A DNA stretch of 64,000 bases from Rubrivirga marina (GTDB taxonomy: Bacteria > Bacteroidota > Rhodothermia > Rhodothermales > Rubricoccaceae). Positions within the stretch are counted from its first letter, which is position 1, and every line of letters begins with the position of its first letter. Below the pieces are notes generated by a model that searched no databases, had not been told where the DNA came from, and saw nothing but the letters and a program-made list of their open reading frames with translations. Shown here piece after piece: positions 47,516 through 55,901 of the stretch. Made by a program: the position numbers and the translations under genes. The stretch spans positions 1,948,944 through 2,012,943 of the forward strand of contig NZ_MQWD01000001.1 of the NCBI RefSeq assembly GCF_002283365.1. Reading direction: 5' to 3'.

Positions 47516-50058
47516 TCGGCCGCGCGCTCCTGCTCGCCCTGCTGACGGCGGCGTCCGCCAGCGCCCAACGGACCCAGACCTCGCTCAACGACGCCTGGCG
47601 CTTCTGGAACGCCGACGCGCCCGGCGCCGAAGCCCCGGCCTTCGACGACGGCGCGTGGGACCGCGTCGACCTCCCGCACACGTGGAACGCCGAGGACGCC
47701 TTCGACGACGAGCCCGGCTACCGCCGCGGCGCCGGCTGGTACCGCCGCACCCTCCGCCTCGGCCCTTCGACTTCGCTCAGGGGAGCCGCCGAGGCGGGCA
47801 CCCCCGGGCGGCGGTTCCTCCATTTCGAGGGCGCGAATCAGGTCGCCGACGTGTGGGTCAACGGCCAGGACGTCGGCGGTCACGTTGGCGGGTACACGGC
47901 GTTCGTGCTCGACGTGACCGACGCGCTGCGAGAGGGCGAGAACGTCATCGCGGTCCGCGTCGACAACAGCCACAACCCCGACATCCCGCCGCTCGACGCC
48001 GACTTCACGTTCTACGGCGGGATCTACCGCGACGTGTGGCTGATCGAGACCGACCCGGTCCACATCCCCTTTCGCGGCAACGCGACGAACGCATGGTTCG
48101 ACACGCCCGGCCTCGCGGAGGGCGACACGCGCGTCCGCGCCCGCGCCCGGGTGACGAACAGCGGCGGGATCCCCGTGACGGTCGAGCTCGCCCACCGGCT
48201 GATCGACCCCGACGGCGCCGAGGTGACGGCGTGGAGCACGACGCACGAGCTCCGGCCGGGCGGGGCGGTACTCGACGAGGAGTGGAGCGAGCCGGTCGAG
48301 GCGCCGCGCCTGTGGTCGCCGGAGACGCCCCACGTCTACCGTGTCGAGACGCGCGTCGAGGTGGACGGGGAGACGCGCGACCTCGTCACGAGCCCGTTCG
48401 GGTTCCGCTGGGTGGCGGTCGACGGCGACGGGTTCATGCTCAACGGCGAGCGCCGTCAACTCCACGGCACGAACCGCCACCAGGACGTCGAGGGCGACGG
48501 GAACGCGCTCCCCGACGACCTCCACCGCCGCGACGTCCGCCTCGTCAAGGAGACCGGGTTCGACTTCCTCCGCCTCGCGCACTACCCGCAGGACGAGGCC
48601 GTGCTCCACGAGACCGACCGCCTCGGGTTGATGGTGTGGGAGGAAATCCCCGTCGTCAACACGATCACGCAGTCGGAGGCCTTTGCGCAGAACGCCGAGC
48701 AGCGGCTGCGCGAGATGATCGTCCAGCACTACAACCACCCGTCGGTCGTGATCTGGGGCTACATGAACGAGATCCTCCTCCGGATCCCAAACCCGACGCC
48801 GGAGGGCTACGTCGACGACGTCCGCGCCCTCGCGGAGCGGCTGGAGCGGGGCGTCGAAGAGGTCGACCCCACGCGGCTCACGGCGATGGCCGTCTCGTTC
48901 AACGAGGCCGAGTACCGGATCGCGGACGTCTCGGACATCTTCGCCTTCAACCTCTACTTCGGCTGGTACCACGACACGTTCGCCGACCTCGGCGTGTTCA
49001 TGGACAGCCTCCACGCCGCGCACCCCGACGTCCCGCTCATGCTGAGCGAGTACGGCGCCGGCTCCGACGAGCGGGTCCACGCCGACCGGCCCGTCCGGTT
49101 CGACTTCTCGACCGAGCACGCCGAGAACTTCCACCACGCCTCGTTCCAGACCGTCCGCGACCGCCCGTGGATGGTGGGCAGCGCCGTCTGGAACCAGTTC
49201 GATTTCGGCTCGGCCGGGCGGCAGGACACGAAGGACGGGATCAACCAGAAGGGCCTCCACTTTTTCGACCGGACGCCGAAGGACGTCGCGTTCCTATACC
49301 GGGCGATGCTCCTCGACGAGCCCGTGATCCGCGTCGAGCGCGACCACCTCCACCGCGCCGGGCCCCGCCGCCAGTCGGTGCGGGTGTTCACCAACGCGGC
49401 CGAACTGGGCCTCTCCCTCGACGGCGGCCCGCCGATGCGGGGCGTCCCCGACGACGGGCTGGCGGTCTTCGAGGTCGAGCTGGCCCCCGGTGCGAACCGG
49501 GTCGACGTGATGGGCCTCTGGGGCGACGCGATGCACCACGACACGGCCACGCTCCACTACACCGACACCGGGGCCTTCTTCGAGGGCGGACCGGACGCGC
49601 CGCCTGAGGTCGCGCTCAACGTCGGCGCCGACCACAGCTTCACCGGCCCGTCTGGCCTCGTCTACGTCGCTGAGGCCGACTGGCCCGGCGCGGCGCCCGA
49701 CGGCGAGGCCCGCCGCACCCACCACCGGATCGGGGCGACGGAGGACGACGCGCGCTTCCAGTCGGCTCGCGAGATGCCCGAGGCGTGGACGCTGCCCGTC
49801 CTGCCGGCCGGGGCCTACGACCTCACGCTCGGTGCCGTCGGCACGGGCGAGGCACCCCAAACGGTCGCCGTCGACGTCGTGGCCACTCCTCTCGGTTCGC
49901 CGGTGGGCACCCTCCGCCTCGACCTCGCCGAGCGCTGGCGGGCCGTCGAGGGACGCGTCCGGTTCACGCTCCCCGAGCGCGCCGCGCCCGTCCTCCGGTT
50001 CTCGGGGGGCGACGGCGCCCCGCCCGTCCTCTCCACCCTCGTCCTCCGCCGCCTGTAG
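47512..50058 (+). CDS. GH2 exo-beta-glycosidase
   Basis: The 848-residue exported enzyme (signal ending ASASAQ) has the GH2 sugar-binding domain (about 20-190: RFLHFEGANQVADVWVNGQD, GGIYRDVWLIET), an immunoglobulin-like domain and the TIM barrel (about 310-610). The acid/base is Glu420 in VVIWGYMNEILL and the nucleophile is Glu513 in LMLSEYGAG. A C-terminal region includes a malectin-like part (EVALNVGADHSFTGPSGLVY). An unusual stretch at residues 84-100 (GPSTSLRGAAEAGTPGR) interrupts the first domain and is derived from repeat sequence. The family covers beta-galactosidases, glucosidases, glucuronidases and mannosidases. Here it probably removes side residues or sophorose ends, but specificity cannot be read from sequence. 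Confidence 0.88.
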   Translation: MIGRALLLALLTAASASAQRTQTSLNDAWRFWNADAPGAEAPAFDDGAWDRVDLPHTWNAEDAFDDEPGYRRGAGWYRRTLRLGPSTSLRGAAEAGTPGRRFLHFEGANQVADVWVNGQDVGGHVGGYTAFVLDVTDALREGENVIAVRVDNSHNPDIPPLDADFTFYGGIYRDVWLIETDPVHIPFRGNATNAWFDTPGLAEGDTRVRARARVTNSGGIPVTVELAHRLIDPDGAEVTAWSTTHELRPGGAVLDEEWSEPVEAPRLWSPETPHVYRVETRVEVDGETRDLVTSPFGFRWVAVDGDGFMLNGERRQLHGTNRHQDVEGDGNALPDDLHRRDVRLVKETGFDFLRLAHYPQDEAVLHETDRLGLMVWEEIPVVNTITQSEAFAQNAEQRLREMIVQHYNHPSVVIWGYMNEILLRIPNPTPEGYVDDVRALAERLERGVEEVDPTRLTAMAVSFNEAEYRIADVSDIFAFNLYFGWYHDTFADLGVFMDSLHAAHPDVPLMLSEYGAGSDERVHADRPVRFDFSTEHAENFHHASFQTVRDRPWMVGSAVWNQFDFGSAGRQDTKDGINQKGLHFFDRTPKDVAFLYRAMLLDEPVIRVERDHLHRAGPRRQSVRVFTNAAELGLSLDGGPPMRGVPDDGLAVFEVELAPGANRVDVMGLWGDAMHHDTATLHYTDTGAFFEGGPDAPPEVALNVGADHSFTGPSGLVYVAEADWPGAAPDGEARRTHHRIGATEDDARFQSAREMPEAWTLPVLPAGAYDLTLGAVGTGEAPQTVAVDVVATPLGSPVGTLRLDLAERWRAVEGRVRFTLPERAAPVLRFSGGDGAPPVLSTLVLRRL
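47761..47811 (+). repeat. Repeat-derived in-frame insertion inside the GH2 gene
   Basis: CCCTTCGACTTCGCTCAGG followed closely by GCCGCCGAGGCGGGC lies within the coding region. The first part matches the arm sequence of the TGTCATCCTGAG elements and the second is a half-palindrome of the short family. It keeps the frame and adds about 15 residues between a strand (RRTLRL) and the next (RFLHFEG) of the sugar-binding domain. Confidence 0.6.
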
Positions 50059-50071
50059 TGGCTCTGCCCCC

Positions 50072-50181
50072 TGTCATCCTGAGCGCAGCGGAGGACCCCG
50101 CCGGACTCGGCCGGGTCGCCCATCGTGCCGCCGAGGCGGATCGACACGAGATCCAGCGTCGCCCTGCTCTTCAGGATGACG
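50072..50181. repeat. TGTCATCCTGAG palindromic element, copy 3 (short type)
   Basis: The 110-bp element has ends TGTCATCCTGAGCGCAGCGG and CTCTTCAGGATGACG. It contains GCCGAGGCGG and CACGAGATC, shared with copy 4. It fills the gap between the GH2 stop and the GH144-SGNH lipoprotein start, ending 44 bases before that ATG. Confidence 0.8.
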
Positions 50182-50225
50182 TGGAGGAGAAGGGAGCCCC
50201 TTCCGTTCCACCTCTCGCCCTGCCC

Positions 50226-52382
50226 ATGCGCCGCCTCTTCCCGCTCCTCGCCCTGCTGGCGGTCGCCGCCTGCGCGCCGTCGGCGCCGGTCGCGACCCCG
50301 CCGGGCCCCTCCGCCTCGAGCGTCGAGGCGGCCCCCCTCGCCTACGAGCTCTCGCCCGAGGAGGAGGCGTTCCTCGACACGCTCCAGCACCGGACGTTCC
50401 GCTGGTTCTGGGAGACGACGCCCGAGAACGGGCTCGTCCACGACCGCTACCCGAGCCGCGACTTTTCGAGCGTCGCCGCCATCGGGTTCGGGCTGCCGGC
50501 CTACGGGATCGGCGCCGAGCGCGGCTACGTCACGCGCGCCGAGGCCGCCGAGCGGACGCTCACGACGCTCCGCACGCTCTACGAGGCGCCGCAGGGCCCC
50601 GAGCAGGTCGGCACGGCCGGCCACCGCGGCTACTTCTACCACTTCCTCGAGTACGACGACGCCACGCGCTTCCGCAACGTCGAGCTTTCGACGATCGACA
50701 CGGCCCTGCTCATGGGCGGCGTCCTGTTCTCGCGCGAGTACTTCGACGGCGACACCGAGGCGGAGCGGGCCATCCGCGCCTACTCCGACTCGCTCTACCA
50801 ACGCGTCGAGTGGCCCTGGGTGCGGAACGAGGGCGCGACGGTCCTCTCGATGGGCTGGCACCCCGAGAGCGAGTACATCCCGGCCGAGTGGAAGGGCTAC
50901 AACGAGGGGATGATCCTCTACCTCCTCGGCCTCGGCTCCCCGACGCACCCGCTCGACCCGGACACCTGGACGGCCTGGACGGATACCTACGAGTGGGAGG
51001 AGTTCTACGGCTACGAGCACGTCAACTTTACGCCGCTCTTCGGGCATCAGTACTCCCACCTGTTCGTCGATTTCCGCAGCATTCAAGACCAGTGGATGCG
51101 CGACAAGAGCGCCGAACTGGGCGAGCCCTACGACTACTTCGAGAACAGCCGGCGCGGGACGCTCAGCCAGCGGGCCTACGCCATCGACAACCCCGGCGGC
51201 TGGGCCGACTACTCGGCCGAGATCTGGGGGCTCACGGCGAGCGACGGCCCGAGCGACCAGGCCGTCGAGGTTGACGGCGAGACGCGCCAGTTCCACACCT
51301 ACTGGGCCCGCGGCGCCAGCGCCGACCACATCAACGACGACGGGACGCTCGCGCCGACGGCCACGGGCGGCTCCATCCCGTTCGCCCCGGACATCACGAT
51401 CGCGGCGCTCATGGCGATGGCCGAGCGCTACCCGGATCTGTGGACCGAGGACTACGGCTTCCGCGACGCGGTCAACCCGACGTTCGTGTTCGAGGACGTC
51501 CCGATCAAGCGGAACTCGGAGGTCACGCCGTACGGCTGGGTCGACCACGATTATCTGGGCATCGACCAGGGGCCGATCCTCATCATGGCCGAGAACTTCC
51601 GGTCGGGGCTCGTTTGGGAGACGCTCAAGGAGAGCCCGTACCTCGTCCACGGCCTCCGGCGCGCCGGCTTCCAGGGCGGCTGGCTGAGCGGGGCGGAGGT
51701 CGAGATGCCCGCGCCCATCGACTTCCCGGAGACGGCCGAGGCGTCGCAGCCGAATGAGGACCGCCTGCTCGTCGTCGTCCTCGGCTCGTCGACGGCCGAG
51801 GGGACCGGGCCGTCGCATCGGGACAGCACGTGGGTCAACCGCTTCCGCGAGTACCTCGAGGGCGTCGACGTGCGGTTCGACGTGCTGAACCTCGCGCGCG
51901 GCGGCTACTCGACGTTCCACCTCGCCCCGGCCGGCACCGCGGCGCCGGACCACATCCGCGGCGCGCCGGACCCGCAGCGCAACATCGACGCGGCCCTCGC
52001 GCGCGACCCGGACGCCATCGTCATCAACCTCCCGTCGAACGACGCGGCCTCCGGCGTCGACACCGAGACACAGCTCGCCAACTTTGCCGCGATGGTGGCC
52101 CGCGCTGAGGCCGCCGGGGTCCCAGTCTGGATCACGACGACGCAGCCCCGCGGCCTTGACCCCGAGTGGATCGCCGTCCAGGAGGAGGTCCGCGACGCCC
52201 TCCTCGCGACCTACGGCGACCGCGCCATCGACTTCTGGTCCGGCTTCGCCGACGCCGACGGGGCCCAGGCCCAGCGCTGGGACTCCGGCGACGACGTCCA
52301 CTACAACGACCCCGCCCACCGCATCTTCTTCGAGCGCGTCCGCGACGCCGGCGTCGCCGCGACCGTGCTCGCCGCCAACTGA
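50226..52382 (+). CDS. GH144-family enzyme fused to an SGNH/GDSL hydrolase, lipoprotein
   Basis: The 718-residue protein has a lipoprotein signal (PLLALLAVAACAPSAP). Residues about 45-500 are a PF10091/GH144-type domain closely matching the T9SS paralogue: FRWFWETTPENGLVHDRYPS, RGYFYHFLEYDDA, ELSTIDTALLMGGVLFSREY, YNEGMILYLLGLGSPTHPLD, FGHQYSHLFVDFRSIQDQW and YLGIDQGPILIMAENF. Residues about 513-718 form an SGNH hydrolase: block I LVVVLGSSTAEGTG, block II NLARGGYST, block III INLPSNDA and block V DDVHYNDPAH with the Asp-x-x-His pair. The combination suggests cutting glucan chains while removing ester groups, such as acetyl or succinyl, in the periplasm. The individual assignments are solid; the joint role is inference. 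Confidence 0.87.
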   Translation: MRRLFPLLALLAVAACAPSAPVATPPGPSASSVEAAPLAYELSPEEEAFLDTLQHRTFRWFWETTPENGLVHDRYPSRDFSSVAAIGFGLPAYGIGAERGYVTRAEAAERTLTTLRTLYEAPQGPEQVGTAGHRGYFYHFLEYDDATRFRNVELSTIDTALLMGGVLFSREYFDGDTEAERAIRAYSDSLYQRVEWPWVRNEGATVLSMGWHPESEYIPAEWKGYNEGMILYLLGLGSPTHPLDPDTWTAWTDTYEWEEFYGYEHVNFTPLFGHQYSHLFVDFRSIQDQWMRDKSAELGEPYDYFENSRRGTLSQRAYAIDNPGGWADYSAEIWGLTASDGPSDQAVEVDGETRQFHTYWARGASADHINDDGTLAPTATGGSIPFAPDITIAALMAMAERYPDLWTEDYGFRDAVNPTFVFEDVPIKRNSEVTPYGWVDHDYLGIDQGPILIMAENFRSGLVWETLKESPYLVHGLRRAGFQGGWLSGAEVEMPAPIDFPETAEASQPNEDRLLVVVLGSSTAEGTGPSHRDSTWVNRFREYLEGVDVRFDVLNLARGGYSTFHLAPAGTAAPDHIRGAPDPQRNIDAALARDPDAIVINLPSNDAASGVDTETQLANFAAMVARAEAAGVPVWITTTQPRGLDPEWIAVQEEVRDALLATYGDRAIDFWSGFADADGAQAQRWDSGDDVHYNDPAHRIFFERVRDAGVAATVLAAN

Positions 52383-52392
52383 CTCCCACTCT

Positions 52393-52416
52393 GCCCGCCT
52401 CGATGCCGAGGCGGGC
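52393..52416. repeat. GCCCGCCTCG-ATGC-CGAGGCGGGC palindrome
   Basis: Ten-base perfect arms lie 10 bases after the GH144-SGNH stop and 16 bases before palindromic element copy 4. It is a likely terminator hairpin. Confidence 0.65.
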
Positions 52417-52432
52417 GCACCCGTCCCCTCCA

Positions 52433-52543
52433 TGTCATCCTGAGCGGAGCGAAGGATCTCGTCGGACTCACTCGCTTCGCCCGTCGTCGCGCCGAGGCGG
52501 GCCGGCACGAGATCGTTCGGCGCTCCGCTCCTCAGGATGACAC
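52433..52543. repeat. TGTCATCCTGAG palindromic element, copy 4 (short type)
   Basis: The 111-bp element has inverted ends TGTCATCCTGAGCGGAGCG and CGCTCCTCAGGATGACA-C. Inner pairs are GGATCTCG and CGAGATCG, plus the GCGCCGAGGCGGG half-palindrome. It ends 18 bases before the start of the ABC solute-binding protein gene. Confidence 0.8.
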
Positions 52544-52561
52544 GAGAGACGGTGAATCCCC

Positions 52562-53836
52562 ATGACCCTCCGCCCGCTCCTGCTCCTCCTCGGCGTCGCG
52601 CTCGGCTCCCTCGGTGGGTGCGCCGAGGCGGACGAGGGCGAGGTCGTGCTCGAGTTCTGGGCGATGGGGGCGGAAGGCGAAAAAGTCCAGCCGCTCATCG
52701 AGCGGTTCGAGGCCGAGCACCCCGGCATCCGCGTCGAGGTCCAGCAGCAGCCGTGGACGTCGGTCCACGAGAAGCTCCTGACGGCGTTCGCCGGCCGCTC
52801 GACGCCCGACGTCTCGCAGTTCGGCAACACGTGGGTCGCCGAGATGCAGGCGCTCGGGGCGCTGGAGGACCTGACGCCGTACGTCCATCGGTCGGAGGCC
52901 GTCGACGAGGGCGACTACTTCGGCGGGATCTGGGACACCAACGTCATCGACGGCCGGCTGTGGGGCGTCCCGTGGTACGTCGACACGCGGATCCTCTTCT
53001 ACCGGACCGACCTGTTCGCCGAGGCCGGCTACGACGCGATGCCGACGACGTGGGACGGCTGGCTGGAAGCGATGCGCGCCGTGCAGGCCGTCCAGCCCGA
53101 CGGCGGGTACCCGATCCTGCTGCCCGTCAACGAGTTCGAGCCGCCGCTCATCCTCGGGCTCAACACCGCCGAGCTCCTCCGCGACGGCGGGCGCTATGGC
53201 AACTTCGCGAGCCCCGCGTTCCGCGAGGCGTTCGCCTTCTACGTCGGCCTCTACCGCGAGGGCCTGGCGCCGGCCACGTCGGGGACCGAGATCTCGAACC
53301 TCTACCAGGAGTTCGACCGCGGCCGGTTCGCGAGCACCATCACGGGCCCCTGGAACATCGGCGAGTTCCAACGTCGGCTGACCGAGCACCCGGACGACTG
53401 GGGCACGGCGCCCATCCCCGGCCCGACGGCCGGCACGCCGGGCGTGTCGGTGGCCGGCGGCGCGAGCCTCGTCATCTTCGAGGCGTCCGAGCACAAGGCC
53501 GAGGCGTGGGAGCTCGTCGAGTTCCTGTCGCGGCCCGAGGTCCAGATCGAGTTCAACCGGCTGACGGGCGACCTCCCGCCGCGGGCGTCGGCGTGGGAGG
53601 CCTCGGGGCTCGCGGACGACCGGTACGCGCGGGCCTTTTTCGAGCAGCTCGGGCGCGTCCGCCCCACGCCCAAGATCCCGGAGCAGGAGCGGATCGCGCA
53701 GACCATCCGGACCTACGGCGAGGCCGCCGCCCGCGGCCAGATGACGATCGACGAGGCCCTCGCCGCGCTCGACGCGGATGTCGATCGGATCCTCGAGAAG
53801 CGCCGCTGGCTCCTCGACCGCGAGGCAGAGGGATGA
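52562..53836 (+). CDS. ABC transporter sugar-binding lipoprotein (family 1)
   Basis: The 424-residue protein has a lipobox at LGSLGGC (Cys20) and is a bacterial extracellular solute-binding protein of the family 1 oligosaccharide cluster. Typical features are EVVLEFWAMGAEGEKVQPLI, FEAEHPGIRVEVQQQPW, DVSQFGNTWVAEM, WGVPWYVDTRILFYRTDLF, GRFASTITGPWNIGEFQ and AWELVEFLSRPEVQIEFN. It would capture oligosaccharides in the periplasm and deliver them to the two permeases encoded next. Solute-binding proteins next to beta-1,2-oligoglucan phosphorylase genes are known in Firmicutes (Listeria), so a sophorooligosaccharide ligand is plausible here. No ATPase gene is present in the window. Confidence 0.92.
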   Translation: MTLRPLLLLLGVALGSLGGCAEADEGEVVLEFWAMGAEGEKVQPLIERFEAEHPGIRVEVQQQPWTSVHEKLLTAFAGRSTPDVSQFGNTWVAEMQALGALEDLTPYVHRSEAVDEGDYFGGIWDTNVIDGRLWGVPWYVDTRILFYRTDLFAEAGYDAMPTTWDGWLEAMRAVQAVQPDGGYPILLPVNEFEPPLILGLNTAELLRDGGRYGNFASPAFREAFAFYVGLYREGLAPATSGTEISNLYQEFDRGRFASTITGPWNIGEFQRRLTEHPDDWGTAPIPGPTAGTPGVSVAGGASLVIFEASEHKAEAWELVEFLSRPEVQIEFNRLTGDLPPRASAWEASGLADDRYARAFFEQLGRVRPTPKIPEQERIAQTIRTYGEAAARGQMTIDEALAALDADVDRILEKRRWLLDREAEG

Positions 53837-53855
53837 AGACCCGATCCCCACTCCG

Positions 53856-53964
53856 TGTCATCCTGAGCGCAGCGAAGGATCTCGCCCGACCCGATCGCCG
53901 CGCTCGCACCAGCCGATCCGTCGGCCGACACGAGATCCTTCGGTGCTCCGCTCCTCAGGATGAC
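53856..53964. repeat. TGTCATCCTGAG palindromic element, copy 5 (short type)
   Basis: The 109-bp element has inverted ends TGTCATCCTGAGCGCAGCG and CGCTCCTCAGGATGACG. Inner arms AAGGATCTCG and CGAGATCCTT pair perfectly. It fills the gap between the solute-binding protein and the first permease, ending 20 bases before that ATG. Confidence 0.82.
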
Positions 53965-53984
53965 GAGGGGAGAGGTTCCGGCCG

Positions 53985-54992
53985 ATGAGCACCGTCACCC
54001 ACACCGACGAGGACCTCGCCACGACGCTCGGCCCGCCGGCTGCGCCCGTCTCGGCGCCGAGGCGGACGGACCCGGGGCGGACGGATCCCGGCCGCGGGTG
54101 GCGGCCGTCGCTGCCTGAGAGCGCCGCCAGCCGCGCGGCCCTGTTCTTCATCGCGCCGTCGCTCCTCGTCATCGGGGCGTTCTTCTTCCTGCCCGTCGCC
54201 GCCGCGCTCGCGCTCAGCCTCACCGACTTCGACCTTTACGCGCTCGCCGACCCCGGCACGGCGCGGTTCGTCGGGCTCAAGAACTACGTCGAGCTCGCGG
54301 GCGACCCCGACTTCTGGCAGGCCCTCCGGAATACGGCCTACTTCGTGGTCGTCGGCGGGCCGCTGTCGGTCGCCGTCTCGCTCGGCGCCGCGCTCCTCGT
54401 GAGCTCGAAGCTGACGCGGTGGAAAGGGTTGTGGCGGACGGTCTTCTTCGCGCCCGTCGTCACGACGCTCGTGGCCGTGGCGGTCGTCTGGCGGTACCTC
54501 TACAACGCCGAGTACGGGCTCCTCAACTCGGCGCTCGGCGCGGTCGGGATCGAGGGCGTCGACTGGCTGGGCGACCCGGCGTGGGCGATGCCGGCGATCA
54601 TCGGGCTGGCCGTGTGGAAGAACTTCGGCTACAACATGATCATCTTCGTGGCCGGGCTGGCGGGCGTGCCGGAGGAGCTCTACGAGGCGGCCGAGCTTGA
54701 CGGCGCCGGGTGGTGGGCGCGGTTCCGCCACATCACGGTCCCGGAGCTCGCGCCGACGTTCCTGTTCGTCGGCGTCATCACGATGATCGGGTACTTCCAG
54801 CTGTTCGCCGAGCCCTACGTCATGACCGAGGGCGGGCCGCTCCGGGCGACGGTCAGCGTGGTGTACCTGATGTACGAGGAAGGCTTCAAGTGGTGGAATC
54901 TGGGCTACGCCTCGGCCGTCGCCTTCGTCCTGTTCGCCCTGATGATGGTCGGGACGCTCATCCAGCTCCGCCTCCAGCGGTCCGACCCGTGA
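53985..54992 (+). CDS. ABC sugar transporter permease 1 (MalF/UgpA-like)
   Basis: The 335-residue protein has six membrane helices from about residue 50 (ALFFIAPSLLVIGAFFFLPV onward) and the cytoplasmic EAA loop ELYEAAELDGAGWWARFRHI, followed by TVPELAPTFLFV, which docks the ATPase. It belongs to the binding-protein-dependent sugar permeases and pairs with the second permease. The first 48 residues are unusually long, Pro/Arg-rich and partly encoded by a short palindrome (APRRTDPGRTDPGRGW). This may be a neutral extension. The gene follows palindromic element copy 5. Confidence 0.92.
   Translation: MSTVTHTDEDLATTLGPPAAPVSAPRRTDPGRTDPGRGWRPSLPESAASRAALFFIAPSLLVIGAFFFLPVAAALALSLTDFDLYALADPGTARFVGLKNYVELAGDPDFWQALRNTAYFVVVGGPLSVAVSLGAALLVSSKLTRWKGLWRTVFFAPVVTTLVAVAVVWRYLYNAEYGLLNSALGAVGIEGVDWLGDPAWAMPAIIGLAVWKNFGYNMIIFVAGLAGVPEELYEAAELDGAGWWARFRHITVPELAPTFLFVGVITMIGYFQLFAEPYVMTEGGPLRATVSVVYLMYEEGFKWWNLGYASAVAFVLFALMMVGTLIQLRLQRSDP
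54046..54065 (+). repeat. CCGTCTCGG-CG-CCGAGGCGG palindrome inside the permease gene
   Basis: A member of the short palindrome family lies within the start of the permease 1 coding region, encoding VSAPRRT in its poorly conserved N-terminal tail. It is followed by two partial direct repeats of CGGACGGA(C/T)CC. Confidence 0.6.
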
Positions 54993-55023
54993 GCCCACGT
55001 TCCCTCCGCTCCGCCCACCCGAT

Positions 55024-55043
55024 CCGCCTCGGCGTCGAGGCGG
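55024..55043. repeat. CCGCCTCGGCGTCGAGGCGG palindrome between the permeases
   Basis: A short-family palindrome with 8-base arms in the 67-base gap between the two permease genes, 16 bases before the second start. Confidence 0.65.
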
Positions 55044-55059
55044 GCGGACCCGTCGCCCG

Positions 55060-55881
55060 ATGAACCGCCGCCTCGCCACGACGCTTCTCCACGGCGCGCT
55101 CCTCGTGGGCGCGGCGCTCACGGCGTTCCCGCTCCTGTGGATGGTCTCGGCGTCGCTCATGCCGACCGGCGAGGCGAGCACGTTCCCGCCGCCGCTTCTC
55201 CCGAGCGCACCGACGGTCGAGCACTACCTCGCCCTGTTCGCACGGGCCGACATGGGGCGGTACCTCCTCAACAGCGCGCTCGTGGCGACGGCCGTCACGC
55301 TCGTGTCGCTGTTCATCAACTCGCTGGCGGGCTACGCCTTCGCGAAGCTCCGCTTCCGGGGCCGCGAGCGGCTGTTCAAGGCGCTCCTGGCCGCGCTCGT
55401 GATTCCGGCGCAGGTGGCAATGCTCCCGCTCTTCCTCGAGATGCGCGCGCTGGGCCTCGTCAACTCGTACGCCGGCGTGATCGTCCCGGCGGCGGCCAGC
55501 ATCTTCGGCATCTTCCTCATCCGCCAGTTCGCGCTGTCGATCCCCGACAGCCTCCTCGAGGCGGCCCGGATCGACGGGGCGACGGAGTTCGAGATCTACT
55601 GGCGCGTGGCGCTCCCGCTCCTCCGGCCCGTCCTCGTGACGCTGGCCCTGTTCACGTTCATGGGCTCGTGGAACGACTTCATGTGGCCCCTCATCGTCCT
55701 CACCGACGACGACCTGTACACGCTGCCCGTCGCGCTCGCGACGCTCACGCGTGAGCGGGTCCAGGACAACGAGTTCATGATGGCCGGGGCCGTCGTGACC
55801 ACGCTGCCCGTCCTCGTCGTCTTCCTCGCCCTCCAGCGCCAGTACGTCCGCGGCATCATGCTCGGCGGCGTCAAGGGCTGA
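55060..55881 (+). CDS. ABC sugar transporter permease 2 (MalG/UgpE-like)
   Basis: The 273-residue inner-membrane protein has six helices, with a large first periplasmic loop (SLMPTGEASTFPPPLLPSAP) and the EAA loop SLLEAARIDGATEFEIYWRV followed by ALPLLRPVLVTLALF. It ends RQYVRGIMLGGVKG, a common C-terminus in this family. It forms the channel with permease 1. The GH94 gene starts 20 bases downstream, so import and phosphorolysis are encoded in one message. Confidence 0.93.
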   Translation: MNRRLATTLLHGALLVGAALTAFPLLWMVSASLMPTGEASTFPPPLLPSAPTVEHYLALFARADMGRYLLNSALVATAVTLVSLFINSLAGYAFAKLRFRGRERLFKALLAALVIPAQVAMLPLFLEMRALGLVNSYAGVIVPAAASIFGIFLIRQFALSIPDSLLEAARIDGATEFEIYWRVALPLLRPVLVTLALFTFMGSWNDFMWPLIVLTDDDLYTLPVALATLTRERVQDNEFMMAGAVVTTLPVLVVFLALQRQYVRGIMLGGVKG

Positions 55882-55901
55882 CCGCTTTCTCGATCCCTCC
55901 C

